From assembly GCF_003151075.1 (NCBI RefSeq), contig NZ_CP029482.1:5332001-5396000 (forward strand): a DNA stretch of 64,000 nt, written 5' to 3'. Positions 53,507 to 64,000 of the stretch are shown here, piece after piece. Under the pieces are notes generated by a model that worked only from the letters and a program-made list of their open reading frames with translations, was not told the origin of the DNA and did no database searches. A program made the translations under genes and the position numbers. Positions within the stretch are counted from its first letter, which is position 1, and each line of letters begins with the position of its first letter. Source of the DNA: Pseudomonas sp. 31-12 (GTDB lineage Bacteria > Pseudomonadota > Gammaproteobacteria > Pseudomonadales > Pseudomonadaceae).

Positions 53507-56359
53507 ATGACTCAAATCAACCTGACCACCGCCAACGAATTCATCGCCCGCCACATCGGCCCGCGCGCAGGCGACGCACAAGCCATGCTCAACAGCCTCG
53601 GTTTCGACTCCCTGGAAGCCCTGAGCGCCAGCGTCATTCCTGAGAGCATCAAAGGCACCAGCGTCCTCGGTCTCGAAGACGGCCTGAGCGAAGCCGATGC
53701 CCTGGCCTTGATCAAATCCATCGCCGGCAAAAACCAGCTGTTCAAGACCTTCATCGGCCAGGGTTACTACGGCACGCACACGCCGTCGCCGATCCTGCGC
53801 AACCTGCTGGAAAACCCGGCTTGGTACACCGCCTACACCCCATACCAGCCAGAAATTTCCCAGGGCCGTCTCGAAGCGCTGCTGAACTTCCAGACCCTGA
53901 TCAGCGACCTGACCGGCCTGCCGATCGCCAACGCCTCGCTGCTGGATGAAGCCACCGCCGCCGCCGAAGCGATGACCTTCTGCAAGCGCCTGAGCAAGAA
54001 CAAGGGCAGCCACGCCTTCTTCGCCTCCGTGCATTGCCACCCGCAAACCCTCGACGTGCTGCGCACCCGTGCCGAGCCTTTGGGCATCGACGTGGTGGTT
54101 GGCGACGAGCTTGAACTGACCGACGTGACGCCGTTCTTCGGCGCGCTGCTGCAATACCCGGCGAGCAACGGTGACGTGTTCGACTACCGCGAACTGACCG
54201 AACGCTTCCACGCCGCCAACGCACTGGTCGCGGTTGCCGCCGACCTGCTGGCGCTGACTGTGCTGACCCCACCGGGTGAGTTCGGCGCCGACGTGGCCAT
54301 CGGCAGCGCGCAACGCTTCGGCGTGCCGCTGGGCTTCGGTGGTCCGCACGCTGCTTACTTCTCGACTAAAGATGCGTTCAAGCGCGACATGCCGGGCCGT
54401 CTGGTCGGTGTCTCCGTGGACCGTTTCGGCAAGCCGGCCCTGCGCCTGGCGATGCAGACCCGCGAGCAACACATCCGTCGCGAGAAGGCCACCAGCAACA
54501 TCTGCACCGCACAAGTGCTGTTGGCCAACATCGCCAGCATGTACGCCGTCTACCACGGTCCGAAAGGACTGACCCAGATTGCCAACCGCATTCATCACCT
54601 GACCGCGATTCTGGCCAAAGGCTTGAACGCGCTGGGCTTGAAGGTTGAGCAAGAAAGCTTCTTCGACACCCTGACCCTGAACACTGGCGCCAACACCGCC
54701 AAGCTGCACGACAAGGCTCACGCCCAGCAGATCAACCTGCGCGTCGTCGATGCCGAACGTCTGGGCCTGTCCCTCGACGAAACCACCTCGCAAGCTGACG
54801 TGGAAACCCTGTGGAGCCTGCTGGCCGACGGCAAAACCCTGCCGGACTTCGCCGCCCTCGCCGCTTCGGTTCAAGCAACCATTCCAGCGGCACTGGTGCG
54901 CCAGTCGCCAATCCTCAGCCACCCGGTGTTCAACCGTTACCACTCGGAAACCGAGCTGATGCGCTACCTGCGCAAGCTCGCCGACAAGGACCTGGCGCTG
55001 GACCGCACCATGATCCCGCTGGGTTCGTGCACCATGAAACTCAACGCCGCCAGCGAAATGATCCCGGTGACCTGGGCTGAGTTCGGCGCCCTGCACCCGT
55101 TCGCGCCAGCCGAACAAAGCGCCGGTTATCAGCAACTGACCGACGAACTGGAAGCGATGCTCTGCGCCGCCACCGGTTACGACGCGATCTCGCTGCAACC
55201 GAACGCTGGATCCCAGGGTGAATACGCTGGCCTGCTGGCGATTCGCGCCTATCACCAGAGCCGTGGCGAAGACCGTCGCGACATCTGCCTGATCCCGTCG
55301 TCCGCTCACGGCACCAACCCGGCCACCGCCAACATGGCTGGCATGCGTGTAGTCGTCACGGCTTGCGATGCACGCGGTAACGTCGACATCGAAGACCTGC
55401 GCGCCAAGGCCATCGAGCACCGCGAGCATCTCGCGGCATTGATGATCACCTACCCGTCGACCCACGGCGTGTTCGAAGAAGGCATCCGCGAAATCTGCGG
55501 CATCATTCATGACCACGGCGGCCAGGTGTACATCGACGGCGCCAACATGAACGCGATGGTCGGCCTCTGCGCGCCGGGCAAGTTCGGCGGCGACGTGTCT
55601 CACCTGAACCTGCACAAAACCTTCTGCATTCCACACGGCGGTGGCGGCCCGGGCGTCGGCCCGATTGGCGTGAAATCGCACCTGACCCCGTTCCTGCCGG
55701 GCCACGCCCAGATGGAGCGCAAGGAAGGCGCGGTCTGCGCGGCACCGTTCGGCAGCGCGAGCATTCTGCCGATCACCTGGATGTACATTCGGATGATGGG
55801 CGGCGCGGGTCTCAAACGCGCTTCGCAACTGGCGATCCTCAATGCCAACTACATTTCCCGTCGTCTCGAAGAGCATTACCCAGTGCTCTACACCGGCAGC
55901 AACGGCCTGGTGGCGCACGAATGCATCCTCGATTTGCGTCCACTGAAAGACAGCAGCGGCATCAGCGTCGATGACGTCGCCAAGCGCCTGATCGACTTCG
56001 GCTTCCACGCCCCGACCATGTCGTTCCCGGTGGCCGGCACGCTGATGATCGAGCCGACCGAAAGCGAATCCAAGGAAGAACTGGACCGCTTCTGCGACGC
56101 CATGATCCGCATCCGCGAAGAAATCCGCGCGGTGGAAAACGGCACGCTGGACAAGGAAGACAACCCGCTGAAAAACGCTCCGCACACCGCGGCGGAGATT
56201 GTTGGCGAGTGGACGCATCCGTACAGCCGTGAGCAAGCGGTGTATCCGGTTGCGTCGCTGATCGAAGGCAAATACTGGCCACCGGTCGGTCGCGTCGACA
56301 ACGTGTTTGGTGATCGCAACCTGGTTTGCGCTTGCCCGTCGATCGAAAGCTACGCTTAA
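53507..56359 (+). CDS. gcvP: Glycine dehydrogenase (decarboxylating), P protein
   Basis: This 950-residue PLP enzyme decarboxylates glycine and loads the aminomethyl group on GcvH. It is the single-chain (fused alpha-beta) form. The PLP Lys lies in [18 protein letters not shown] near residue 703. Other motifs include RHIGPR at the N-terminus and [16 protein letters not shown]. It follows gcvH after 11 bases with a GAGG site. A terminator lies 8 bases after the stop. Confidence 0.95.
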   Translation: MTQINLTTANEFIARHIGPRAGDAQAMLNSLGFDSLEALSASVIPESIKGTSVLGLEDGLSEADALALIKSIAGKNQLFKTFIGQGYYGTHTPSPILRNLLENPAWYTAYTPYQPEISQGRLEALLNFQTLISDLTGLPIANASLLDEATAAAEAMTFCKRLSKNKGSHAFFASVHCHPQTLDVLRTRAEPLGIDVVVGDELELTDVTPFFGALLQYPASNGDVFDYRELTERFHAANALVAVAADLLALTVLTPPGEFGADVAIGSAQRFGVPLGFGGPHAAYFSTKDAFKRDMPGRLVGVSVDRFGKPALRLAMQTREQHIRREKATSNICTAQVLLANIASMYAVYHGPKGLTQIANRIHHLTAILAKGLNALGLKVEQESFFDTLTLNTGANTAKLHDKAHAQQINLRVVDAERLGLSLDETTSQADVETLWSLLADGKTLPDFAALAASVQATIPAALVRQSPILSHPVFNRYHSETELMRYLRKLADKDLALDRTMIPLGSCTMKLNAASEMIPVTWAEFGALHPFAPAEQSAGYQQLTDELEAMLCAATGYDAISLQPNAGSQGEYAGLLAIRAYHQSRGEDRRDICLIPSSAHGTNPATANMAGMRVVVTACDARGNVDIEDLRAKAIEHREHLAALMITYPSTHGVFEEGIREICGIIHDHGGQVYIDGANMNAMVGLCAPGKFGGDVSHLNLHKTFCIPHGGGGPGVGPIGVKSHLTPFLPGHAQMERKEGAVCAAPFGSASILPITWMYIRMMGGAGLKRASQLAILNANYISRRLEEHYPVLYTGSNGLVAHECILDLRPLKDSSGISVDDVAKRLIDFGFHAPTMSFPVAGTLMIEPTESESKEELDRFCDAMIRIREEIRAVENGTLDKEDNPLKNAPHTAAEIVGEWTHPYSREQAVYPVASLIEGKYWPPVGRVDNVFGDRNLVCACPSIESYA

Positions 56360-56366
56360 ACGGATG

Positions 56367-56392
56367 AGGGGCAGGTTTACCTGCCCCTTTTT
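56367..56392 (+). terminator. Terminator after gcvP
   Basis: GGGGCAGG-ttta-CCTGCCCC followed by five T. It implies that sdaA-gcvT is transcribed less, or from a second promoter. Confidence 0.85.
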
Positions 56393-56408
56393 CCAGAACA
56401 CCACAAAA

Positions 56409-56504
56409 CCCTGTGGGAGCTGGCCTGCCAGCGATAGCGGTGGATCAATCGCCATTTCTGTCGCCTGACACACTGCCATCGCTGGCAGGCCAGCTCCCAC
56501 AGGG
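56409..56504. repeat. REP pair between gcvP and sdaA
   Basis: CCCTGTGGGAGCTGGCCTGC and GCAGGCCAGCTCCCACAGGG. The GCTGGCCTGCC variant recurs at 49649. Confidence 0.85.
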
Positions 56505-56562
56505 GAATACACCAAGCCTGATATTCCGCCAATTCCTATAACAAGAAACCGGAGAACAACTC

Positions 56563-57939
<1,377 letters not shown>

Positions 57940-57977
57940 CGCTCACGCGCATCCGCACACTTTTTCAGGAGCTGAAT

Positions 57978-59102
57978 ATGTCCACCGAACAATTGCTGAA
58001 AACTCCGTTGCACGCCCTGCACATCGAACTCGGCGCGCGCATGGTGCCGTTCGCCGGCTACGACATGCCGGTGCAATACCCGTTGGGCGTTATGAAGGAG
58101 CACCAGCACACCCGTGATCAGGCCGGGCTGTTCGATGTCTCGCACATGGGCCAGATCCGCCTGACCGGCGCCAATGCCGCCAAGGCCCTGGAAACCCTGG
58201 TGCCGGTGGACATCATCGACTTGCCAGTGGGCATGCAGCGTTACGCAATGTTCACCAACGAAACCGGCGGCATCCTCGATGACCTGATGGTCGCCAACCT
58301 GGGTAACGACGAACTGTTCCTGGTGGTCAACGCCGCCTGCAAGGATCAGGACCTCGCGCATCTGCGTCAGCACATCGGCGACCAGTGCACGATCGAGCCG
58401 TTATTCGAAGAACGCGCGCTGCTGGCCCTGCAAGGTCCGGCCGCGGTTACCGTACTCGCACGCTTGGCGCCTGAAGTGGCGAAGATGACCTTCATGCAGT
58501 TCACCCGCGTGAAACTGCTGGGCGTCGAATGCTTTGTCAGCCGTTCGGGCTACACCGGTGAAGACGGCTTCGAAATCTCCGTGCCAGCCGCCAACGCTGA
58601 AGCCCTGGCTCGCGCCCTGCTGGCTGAACCCGAAGTGGCAGCCATCGGCCTTGGCGCTCGCGACTCTCTGCGCCTGGAAGCCGGCCTGTGCCTCTATGGC
58701 CACGACATGAACACCGAGACCACCCCGATCGAAGCCAGCCTGTTGTGGGCCATCTCCAAGCCACGTCGCGCTGATGGCGCACGAGCTGGCGGCTTCCCTG
58801 GGGCAGAGACGGTGTTCGCTCAACAACAAGCTGGTGTCAGCCGCAAGCGTGTGGGTCTGCTGCCGCAGGAACGCACGCCGGTGCGTGAAGGCGCGGAAAT
58901 CGTCAACGAAGCGGGGGACATCATCGGCGCGGTGTGCAGCGGTGGTTTCGGCCCGACTCTGGGCGGTCCTTTGGCGATGGGCTACCTCGACAGCGCTTAT
59001 ATCGCTATCGACACACCCGTATGGGCGATTGTTCGTGGGAAAAAGGTGCCTTTGCTTGTAAGCAAAATGCCATTTGTTCCACAACGCTACTATCGCGGCT
59101 GA
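57978..59102 (+). CDS. gcvT: Aminomethyltransferase, T protein
   Basis: The 374-residue tetrahydrofolate-dependent enzyme releases ammonia from aminomethyl-lipoyl-GcvH and makes 5,10-methylene-THF. Folate-site motifs are [26 protein letters not shown] and [14 protein letters not shown] (near residue 225). ATG at 57978 follows CAGGAG. Last gene of the cluster. The usual glyA partner is absent, as in the P. putida cluster as I recall it. Confidence 0.93.
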   Translation: MSTEQLLKTPLHALHIELGARMVPFAGYDMPVQYPLGVMKEHQHTRDQAGLFDVSHMGQIRLTGANAAKALETLVPVDIIDLPVGMQRYAMFTNETGGILDDLMVANLGNDELFLVVNAACKDQDLAHLRQHIGDQCTIEPLFEERALLALQGPAAVTVLARLAPEVAKMTFMQFTRVKLLGVECFVSRSGYTGEDGFEISVPAANAEALARALLAEPEVAAIGLGARDSLRLEAGLCLYGHDMNTETTPIEASLLWAISKPRRADGARAGGFPGAETVFAQQQAGVSRKRVGLLPQERTPVREGAEIVNEAGDIIGAVCSGGFGPTLGGPLAMGYLDSAYIAIDTPVWAIVRGKKVPLLVSKMPFVPQRYYRG

Positions 59103-59506
59103 TTGACTGTTTCTATAAGTAACGCGGTTGCGTTAACAGTGCACTAATGTGTAACGCAACCGCCATAAAACAGTGCATGTCTTTGGTTATAAGCTTCGTT
59201 TATGAACGTTGCTTATAACGTTCGAAAACAATTGAACAGCCCGATCGAATAAGCCCGCACTAGTGGACACGCTATTGCCATCAACCTTAGCAAAACCGGG
59301 CCTCTCACAGGGCTTGTTTTTTCTCACGTAGTTGGCGTAGAGTTTGTTCACTGTGTTTGCATGGGTCGCTTGGAATCGTGACCTGGGCAGTAGCCTACAA
59401 GTTAGCTACATCCCGTTCGACGTCTTCTTACTCTCCTGCAACCAGCCCCAGTACTCTTTCATGAGAAGGAGACTGTCATTAATTTTTTGCGTCAAAGGAA
59501 TAAGAA
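59103..59506. other. gcvT-cold-shock gene intergenic region (404 bases)
   Basis: No gene is seen. An 11-bp perfect inverted repeat CGGTTGCGTTA/TAACGCAACCG (59125-59162) and a 7-bp one, GAACGTT/AACGTTC (59204-59223), lie after gcvT. A weak GC stem before TTTTTT (near 59291-59322) may end transcription. The last 160 bases probably include a long leader of the cold-shock gene. Confidence 0.55.
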
Positions 59507-59719
59507 ATGTCCACACGTCAGAGCGGTACCGTCAAGTGGTTTAACGACGAGAAAGGTTTTGGTTTTATCACTCCAGAAAGCGGTCCGGATCTGTTCGTGC
59601 ATTTCCGCGCTATTCAGGGCAACGGCTTCAAGAGCCTGAAAGAAGGCCAGAAAGTGACTTTCGTCGCTGTGCAAGGCCAGAAAGGCATGCAAGCTGACGA
59701 AGTACAAGCAGAAGCCTAA
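59507..59719 (+). CDS. Cold-shock domain protein (CspA family)
   Basis: This 70-residue OB-fold nucleic-acid chaperone has RNP1 KGFGFITPE and RNP2 DLFVHFRAI, with the start [13 protein letters not shown] typical of CapB/CspA in Pseudomonas. ATG follows AAAGGAAT. It is monocistronic with its own terminator and a potential long 5' leader, as is usual for cold-inducible members. Whether it is cold- or constitutively expressed cannot be told. Confidence 0.92.
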   Translation: MSTRQSGTVKWFNDEKGFGFITPESGPDLFVHFRAIQGNGFKSLKEGQKVTFVAVQGQKGMQADEVQAEA

Positions 59720-59731
59720 TCTTCTGTAACG

Positions 59732-59766
59732 AAAAAGCCCCTGATGCTGACATCAGGGGCTTTTTT
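59732..59766 (+). terminator. Terminator of the cold-shock gene
   Basis: AAAAAGCCCCTGATG-ctga-CATCAGGGGCTTTTTT: a long perfect stem and T run right after the stop codon. Confidence 0.92.
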
Positions 59767-59815
59767 GTGCGCGTAAATCCGTAAAATGGCTTCTTTTTTC
59801 CGTCCAGAGGCTGCC

Positions 59816-60304
59816 ATGTCGAAACACCTGCTCAAACCCCAGGGCGACTTTCCCGCCGCCACCCTGGGTCGTCGCCTGGCAGCGATGTTCTATGACTTCC
59901 TGTTGTGTACCGCCCTGCTGATCGTCACCAGCGGCATCTACAAGATGATCCAGATGGCGATCATCGGTGAAGACAAGATGCGCACCCTGACCGAAGCCGG
60001 CGCGCTGGACGGTGATCCGTTGCTGTCGACGGTATTGCTGTTTGTGCTGTTTGGTTTCTTCGCCAAGTTCTGGACCTGGTCTGGTCAGACCCTGGGCATG
60101 CAGGTGTGGTCCATTCGCGTGCAGAACGCTGACGGCTCGTCCATCAGTCTGTGGCAGGCGCTGTTGCGCTTTGTGGTGTCGATCGCATCGCTGTTGTGCG
60201 TTGGCCTTGGGTTCATCTGGTCGCTGTTCGATAAACAGAAACGCAGCTGGCATGACATGTATTCCAATACCCAGCTGGTGCGCATCCCGAAGAAAACAAA
60301 GTAA
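59816..60304 (+). CDS. RDD-family inner-membrane protein
   Basis: The 162-residue protein has the RDD start RRLAAMFYDFLLCTALLIV with the R..D pattern. Three membrane segments are present (res about 24-44, 72-90, 118-140), and a conserved W-rich loop WTWSGQTLGMQVWSIRV lies between. RDD proteins are small transporters or channel-like proteins of varied function, so no role is assigned. ATG at 59816 follows AGAGG; earlier frames run into the terminator. Confidence 0.82.
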   Translation: MSKHLLKPQGDFPAATLGRRLAAMFYDFLLCTALLIVTSGIYKMIQMAIIGEDKMRTLTEAGALDGDPLLSTVLLFVLFGFFAKFWTWSGQTLGMQVWSIRVQNADGSSISLWQALLRFVVSIASLLCVGLGFIWSLFDKQKRSWHDMYSNTQLVRIPKKTK

Positions 60305-60324
60305 TCCCGGACACCGAAAATCAA

Positions 60325-60414
60325 TGTGGGAGCGGCTTGCTCGCGAAGGGGTCGTATCGGTCAACTTTGATGTTGTCTGACACACCGCTTTCGCGAGCAA
60401 GCCCGCTCCCACAG
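60325..60414. repeat. REP pair with T run
   Basis: TGTGGGAGCGGCTTGCTCGCGAA faces TTCGCGAGCAAGCCCGCTCCCACA; TTTTTT follows, so it may also end the RDD transcript. Confidence 0.8.
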
Positions 60415-60428
60415 TTTTTTACGAGTAC

Positions 60429-61487
60429 TTAAGCGTTACCGGCCAGTTTCATCCGCGCAGCCTGGGTGAAATCGAGCATGCGCTTCAACGGTCGAATCGC
60501 CTGGGGAATCAACGCCGGATCCACAAAGATCTCGTTCGTCCCTTCCTTCAAGCACTTCAGCGTGCGCTCAAGGGTGTTCATCGCCATCCATGGGCAATGT
60601 GCGCAACTGCGGCACGCTGCGCCGTTACCGGCCGTTGGGGCTTCGATGAAGACCTTGTCCGGGCACAACTGCTGCATCTTGTAGAAGATGCCGCGATCGG
60701 TGGCCACGATCAGGGTCTTGTTCGGCAGGCTCTGCGCCGCCGCAATCAACTGACTGGTGGAACCGACGGCATCCGCCAGCTCGATCACCGAGGTCGGCGA
60801 CTCCGGGTGCACCAGAATCGCGGCGTCAGGGTACAGCGCCTTCATGTCTTCGAGCTGCTTGGACTTGAACTCCTCGTGAACGATGCAGGCACCGTCCCAC
60901 AGCAGCATGTCCGCGCCGGTCTGGCGCTGGATGTAGGTGCCCAGGTGTTTGTCCGGGCCCCAGATGATGGTTTCGCCGTTATCCATCAGGCTTTCGACGA
61001 TTTCCAGCGCGCAGCTGGACGTCACCACCCAATCCGCCCGGGCTTTGACCGCCGCCGAGGTGTTGGCATACACCACCACCGTACGTTCCGGATGCTGATC
61101 GCAAAACGCCGAGAACTCATCCACCGGGCAACCCAGGTCCAGCGAGCAGGTCGCTTCCAGGGTCGGCATCAGAATGCGTTTTTCAGGATTGAGGATTTTG
61201 GCGGTTTCGCCCATGAACTTCACACCGGCGACCAGCACGGTCTTGGCCGGGTGGGCACTGCCGAAGCGCGCCATCTCCAGTGAGTCGGAGACGCAACCAC
61301 CGGTTTCTTCGGCCAGGGCCTGAATCACCGGATCGCAATAGAAGTGAGCAACCAGCACCGCGTCCTGAGCCTTGAGCTCGGCAGCGATGGCGGCACGGTA
61401 AAAAGCTTCCTCCTCGGCGGTCAGCGGCTTGGGCTGCTTGGCGTCGAGGTGGGCTTGAACCAGAAGGCGTTCGGAAATCTGCGTCAT
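60429..61487 (-). CDS. nadA: Quinolinate synthase A
   Basis: The 352-residue [4Fe-4S] enzyme condenses iminoaspartate with dihydroxyacetone phosphate to form quinolinate for NAD synthesis. Cluster Cys residues are in ETGGCVSDS (near residue 76), [12 protein letters not shown] and [15 protein letters not shown]. The start ATG at 61487 ([15 protein letters not shown]) is the family start; the longer frame lacks homology features. Monocistronic here. Confidence 0.93.
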   Translation of the reverse strand: MTQISERLLVQAHLDAKQPKPLTAEEEAFYRAAIAAELKAQDAVLVAHFYCDPVIQALAEETGGCVSDSLEMARFGSAHPAKTVLVAGVKFMGETAKILNPEKRILMPTLEATCSLDLGCPVDEFSAFCDQHPERTVVVYANTSAAVKARADWVVTSSCALEIVESLMDNGETIIWGPDKHLGTYIQRQTGADMLLWDGACIVHEEFKSKQLEDMKALYPDAAILVHPESPTSVIELADAVGSTSQLIAAAQSLPNKTLIVATDRGIFYKMQQLCPDKVFIEAPTAGNGAACRSCAHCPWMAMNTLERTLKCLKEGTNEIFVDPALIPQAIRPLKRMLDFTQAARMKLAGNA

Positions 61488-61760
61488 GTTCGCAAGACCT
61501 GCAGGCGCTTTCGCGCGAAAGTCGAGTATACACCCGGCTCCGGACCCTTCAGGGTACCGCCGGGAGAGTGAGTATTCATCAGGCACGGACAGCGGTGAAG
61601 ATGCGCAAGGCTACAGAATATCCGGTGGATGCAAAAGATGATTCTGACCTGCGTGATGCGGTGCTGCCTCGCGTTGAGCCGAGGTCAAATCGCGGGCAAA
61701 AAAAAATCCGGAAATCCTCACTTGCGTGGGCCTTCCAGACTTTTAAAACTGCTACAAAAA
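61488..61760. other. nadA upstream region and spacer before tRNA-Lys
   Basis: Contains the nadA promoter and the 3' region of the tRNA-Lys transcript. A short A-tract (61699-61707) and mixed-base sequence are all I see. No gene is supported. Confidence 0.5.
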
Positions 61761-61836
61761 TGGTGGGTCGTGTGGGATTCGAACCTACGACCAATTGGTT
61801 AAAAGCCAACTGCTCTACCAACTGAGCTAACGACCC
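61761..61836 (-). tRNA. tRNA-Lys (anticodon TTT)
   Basis: The minus strand folds as a 76-base tRNA. Acceptor stem GGGTCGT pairs with ACGACCC and the CCA end is encoded. The D-loop is AGCTCAGTTGGTAGAGC, the anticodon loop is CTTTTAA and the T-arm contains GGTTCGAATCC. Decodes AAA/AAG lysine codons. Confidence 0.97.
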
Positions 61837-61853
61837 GCTGTGTGGTGGCGCGT

Positions 61854-61881
61854 ATAATACTGATTTTTAAGGACTATTCAA
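61854..61881 (-). promoter_or_regulatory. Sigma-70 promoter of tRNA-Lys
   Basis: TTGAAT-N16-TATTAT on the minus strand places the start about 10 bases before the tRNA 5' end. It lies just after the queC stop codon. Confidence 0.65.
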
Positions 61882-61899
61882 CACCTAATTTGAAATAAA

Positions 61900-62592
61900 T
61901 CAAAAATAAGGTGTTGGGTCGCTCACGCCAGCCGCTGCAAAGCCTTCTGCACGCAGTCGGCAGCTGTCGCATTTGCCGCACGCACGACCATTATCGTCCG
62001 CCTGATAGCAGGAAACGGTCAGCCCGTAATCGACCCCCAGCTTCACGCCTGCCTGGACGATCTGTGCCTTGCTGAGGTTCTGCAGTGGCGCCTGGATGCG
62101 GAAGCCATTGCCCTCTACACCGGCCTTTGTCGCCAGATTGGCCATGCGCTCGAAGGACTCGATGAACTCGGGACGGCAATCCGGGTAACCGGAGTAATCC
62201 ACCGCGTTCACGCCGATGAAGATGTCGCGCGCGCCGAGCACTTCAGCCCAACCCAGCGCCAGGGACAGAAACACCGTGTTGCGCGCCGGCACGTAAGTCA
62301 CCGGAATACCTTCGCCCGCTTCTTCCGGGACGTCGATGCTGGTGTCGGTCAGTGCCGAACCGCCGATACCGTTCAGGTTCAGGCCAATCACCTTGTGCTC
62401 CACCACACCCAGGTCACGGGCGACACGCTCGGCGGCGTGCAGCTCCGCGTGGGAGCGCTGACCGTAATCGAAGCTCATGGTGTAGCAGCTATAGCCATCA
62501 GCGCGGGCCATGGCCACGACCGTCGCGGAATCGAGGCCGCCGGACAGCAGGATGACCGCACGTTTTTCAGCAGTGTTCAGTTGTTCAGTCAT
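61900..62592 (-). CDS. queC: 7-cyano-7-deazaguanine (preQ0) synthase
   Basis: The 230-residue ATP-dependent enzyme turns 7-carboxy-7-deazaguanine into preQ0 on the queuosine path. PP-loop [13 protein letters not shown] lies at residues 12-24, and the zinc Cys cluster in [19 protein letters not shown] near the C-terminus. ATG at 62592 ([10 protein letters not shown]) is right: the 5' extension of the frame lies inside queE. It starts one base after the queE stop. Confidence 0.93.
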   Translation of the reverse strand: MTEQLNTAEKRAVILLSGGLDSATVVAMARADGYSCYTMSFDYGQRSHAELHAAERVARDLGVVEHKVIGLNLNGIGGSALTDTSIDVPEEAGEGIPVTYVPARNTVFLSLALGWAEVLGARDIFIGVNAVDYSGYPDCRPEFIESFERMANLATKAGVEGNGFRIQAPLQNLSKAQIVQAGVKLGVDYGLTVSCYQADDNGRACGKCDSCRLRAEGFAAAGVSDPTPYF

Positions 62593-62593
62593 C

Positions 62594-63241
62594 TCAGCGC
62601 CCCGGCTCGTCATTCCAAAGATATTTATGCAGCTGCAATTGCAGACGCACAGGCAGGTTGTCCGCCACCACCCAGTCCGCCAGGTCCCGCGCATTCAGGT
62701 CATGGTGGCTTGGCGAGAACAGTACTTCGCCTGCACGCTGGTCCAGACCGTACTGAATCAGCTTGGACACGGCCCAGTCGTAGTCTTCCCGCGAGCAGAT
62801 GACAAACTTCACCTGGTCATTGGGCGTGAGCAGTTCGATGTTCTCGTAGCGGTTGCGGTGTGCTTCCTTCGAACCTGGGGTTTTCAGGTCGACGACGCGA
62901 CTGACCCGGGAATCTACCGCCGAGATGTCGAGAGCACCACTGGTTTCCAGTGACACTTCGTAACCGGCGTCGCACAACTGCTTGAGCAATGGGATGGCAT
63001 TCGGCTGGGCCAACGGCTCGCCGCCGGTGACACAGACGTAACGCGGGCGGAAACCGGCCACTTGCTCGAGGATGTCGTCGAGTGGGCGAATGGTGCCGCC
63101 AGTGAACGCGTAGGCGCTGTCGCAGTATTGGCAACGCAATGGACAACCGGTCAGGCGCACAAAAACAGTGGGCAGCCCGGCAGTCCGCGTTTCACCCTGC
63201 AATGAGTAGAAAACTTCGGTGATTCTCAATGTGTCTTGCAT
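62594..63241 (-). CDS. queE: 7-carboxy-7-deazaguanine synthase (radical SAM)
   Basis: The 215-residue enzyme converts 6-carboxy-tetrahydropterin to 7-carboxy-7-deazaguanine. The radical-SAM cluster motif is C-x3-C-x2-C in [12 protein letters not shown] (about residue 34), and [11 protein letters not shown] is the SAM motif. The likely start is [17 protein letters not shown]; an ATG 15 bases upstream is possible because neither has a clear ribosome-binding site. Co-transcribed with queC. Confidence 0.92.
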   Translation of the reverse strand: MQDTLRITEVFYSLQGETRTAGLPTVFVRLTGCPLRCQYCDSAYAFTGGTIRPLDDILEQVAGFRPRYVCVTGGEPLAQPNAIPLLKQLCDAGYEVSLETSGALDISAVDSRVSRVVDLKTPGSKEAHRNRYENIELLTPNDQVKFVICSREDYDWAVSKLIQYGLDQRAGEVLFSPSHHDLNARDLADWVVADNLPVRLQLQLHKYLWNDEPGR

Positions 63242-63358
63242 AGTCGCCACGGGCATAACAGCTAAACAGGCTGTCCGCCTCCGTCAGGCACTTCAAGGAA
63301 CCCCGCCATCGCGCAGATCCCAAAAAGCGTGTTTCAAAAAAGGGGGTGAATTCTAACG

Positions 63359-63384
63359 AAAAAACCCGCGACAAGCGCGGGTTT
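63359..63384 (-). terminator. Terminator of cpoB
   Basis: Minus strand CCCGCG-cttgt-CGCGGG followed by six T, 24 bases after the cpoB stop. It separates tol-pal-cpoB from queE. Confidence 0.85.
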
Positions 63385-63407
63385 CTTCAAAACGGCTCAA
63401 GCAGCCC

Positions 63408-64000
63408 TTACATTTTCTGCAGATCACGCTGGGCCAACTGAGCAGCGGAAGTGCCCGGATATTGCGACACGACCTGTTGCAGAATGCCTTTGACCTTGTC
63501 GGTGTGACCGAGGCGGCGTTCTACATCAGCCAGCTTGTACAGCGAATCAGGCACTTTTGGATGCTTGGGGTACAGCTGCGAAACCTTGGCAAATGCCTGA
63601 CCTGCACCTTGCAGATCGCCTTTGGCCAAATTCACTTCGCCCAACCAGTATTGGGCATTGCCCGCGTACTGGCTGTTCGGGTACTTGCGCAGGAATGCCG
63701 CAAAAGCCTGACTGGCTTTGTCGAAATCCTTGGCTTTGATCAGGTCGAAGGCTGCATCGTAATACAGTTTTTCCTTCGCCGGATCAGCCGGTTCGCTACC
63801 CGCGGCGGGTGCTTGAGCGGCGGCCGCTCCTGCACCTGCGCCAGCTGCTGCACCGGGGGCATTCAAACTGCCACCGGTGGAAGAATTATCAGGAGTCGCG
63901 GCTGGTGCAACGCCGGTTCCTATGCGCCGATCAAGATCCTGATATCGCTCCAGGCTCTCTTGCTTCATGCGCGCTACATCATTTTGCAGAACTTCGATCA
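63408..64000 (-). CDS. cpoB: Cell division coordinator CpoB (YbgF), N-terminus outside window
   Basis: The minus-strand frame is open to the right window edge, so the annotated Met (at 63968) is internal. The visible part has the end of the N-terminal coiled coil (IEVLQNDVARMKQESLERYQ), an Ala/Gly/Pro-rich linker, and three TPR-type repeats (LYYDAAFDLIKAKDFDKASQ, NAQYWLGEVNLAKGDLQGA, DSLYKLADVERRLGHTDK). CpoB is periplasmic, binds TolA and PBP1B and couples cell-wall synthesis with outer-membrane constriction. Presumably follows pal upstream of the window. Confidence 0.9.
   Translation of the reverse strand, partial: IEVLQNDVARMKQESLERYQDLDRRIGTGVAPAATPDNSSTGGSLNAPGAAAGAGAGAAAAQAPAAGSEPADPAKEKLYYDAAFDLIKAKDFDKASQAFAAFLRKYPNSQYAGNAQYWLGEVNLAKGDLQGAGQAFAKVSQLYPKHPKVPDSLYKLADVERRLGHTDKVKGILQQVVSQYPGTSAAQLAQRDLQKM

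Noticed and set aside
53459..56515. Open frame of 1018 codons on the minus strand
   Set aside because: It lies exactly opposite gcvP, whose motifs are intact; long antisense frames arise from GC-rich third positions. Its protein is rich in Arg, His, Val and Gln with no recognisable domain.
59344..59544. 66-codon plus-strand frame before the cold-shock gene
   Set aside because: No ribosome-binding site, starts with a weak codon and runs into the csp gene in another frame; the region is more likely an mRNA leader.
61568..61825. Small proteins containing GRVGFEPTTNWLKANCSTN (plus strand) or MVEQLAFNQLVVGSNPTRPT (minus strand)
   Set aside because: They are translations of the tRNA-Lys gene and its complement, a well-known annotation artefact.

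Overview
The window is about 64 kb of a chromosome from the Pseudomonas fluorescens group. Evidence: high GC; REP-type hairpins (GTGGGAGCGGGCTTGCCCGCGA family) in many intergenic gaps; a complete Entner-Doudoroff glucose cluster in Pseudomonas gene order (zwf-pgl-eda / hexR / oprB-gts / gtrS-gltR-glk-edd / gap); and, as I recall it, a close match to the P. putida and P. aeruginosa gene order around these loci. I see no prophage, insertion sequence, CRISPR array, integron or defence island. This is core-type chromosome. The interesting material is regulatory. All calls were made by reading the sequence; no database search was run.

Layout. (1) 1-13.7 kb: membrane and stress proteins (partial YihY/BrkB, CsbD), a tandem pair of long-chain acyl-CoA ligases (fadD1, fadD2) divergent from an alpha/beta hydrolase and a MaoC-type hydratase, an AaeA/AaeX/AaeB-like efflux operon, a DUF2383 protein, a small DUF3820 protein, a class-V aminotransferase and an intradiol dioxygenase. 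(2) 13.8-33.3 kb: glucose uptake and catabolism. zwf-pgl-eda diverges from hexR. D-hexose-6-phosphate mutarotase, the OprB porin, the GtsABCD ABC transporter, an AGE-family epimerase/isomerase, the GtrS/GltR two-component system, glk and edd all lie on the minus strand. gap and mgsA diverge from edd. (3) 33.3-38.4 kb: a haem cell-surface signalling and uptake locus (ECF sigma factor, FecR-type anti-sigma factor, TonB-dependent haem receptor, haem oxygenase). (4) 38.5-43.9 kb: DUF454 membrane protein, a large chemoreceptor, a family III CoA-transferase and an AlkA-type DNA glycosylase. (5) 43.9-51.1 kb: arginine deiminase pathway arcD-arcA-arcB-arcC, plus a second, divergent arcD paralogue and a DUF5064 gene. 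(6) 51.2-59.1 kb: a TyrR-like sigma-54 activator (GcsR type) and a glycine cleavage/serine deaminase cluster, gcvH-gcvP-sdaA-gcvT. (7) 59.5-64 kb: cold-shock protein, RDD membrane protein, nadA, tRNA-Lys(TTT), queC, queE and the start of the tol-pal accessory gene cpoB, cut by the window end.

How the parts work together. OprB and GtsABCD bring glucose in; Glk, Zwf, Pgl, Edd and Eda convert it to pyruvate and glyceraldehyde-3-phosphate; Gap carries on. HexR and GtrS/GltR control this. A near-perfect HexR operator lies between edd and gap, and Hfq/Crc-type A-rich motifs (AANAANAA) sit at the ribosome-binding sites of six genes of the cluster. In the haem locus the same bipartite promoter, with identical spacing, precedes both the receptor and the haem oxygenase, which suggests that one ECF sigma factor drives both. 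In the glycine locus three 18-bp boxes and a -24/-12 promoter lie between the activator gene and gcvH.

The observations I think most worth following are: a long composite promoter module shared, with identical spacing, by gtsA and the AGE-family gene; the paired ECF promoters of the haem locus; and the enhancer/sigma-54 architecture before gcvH.
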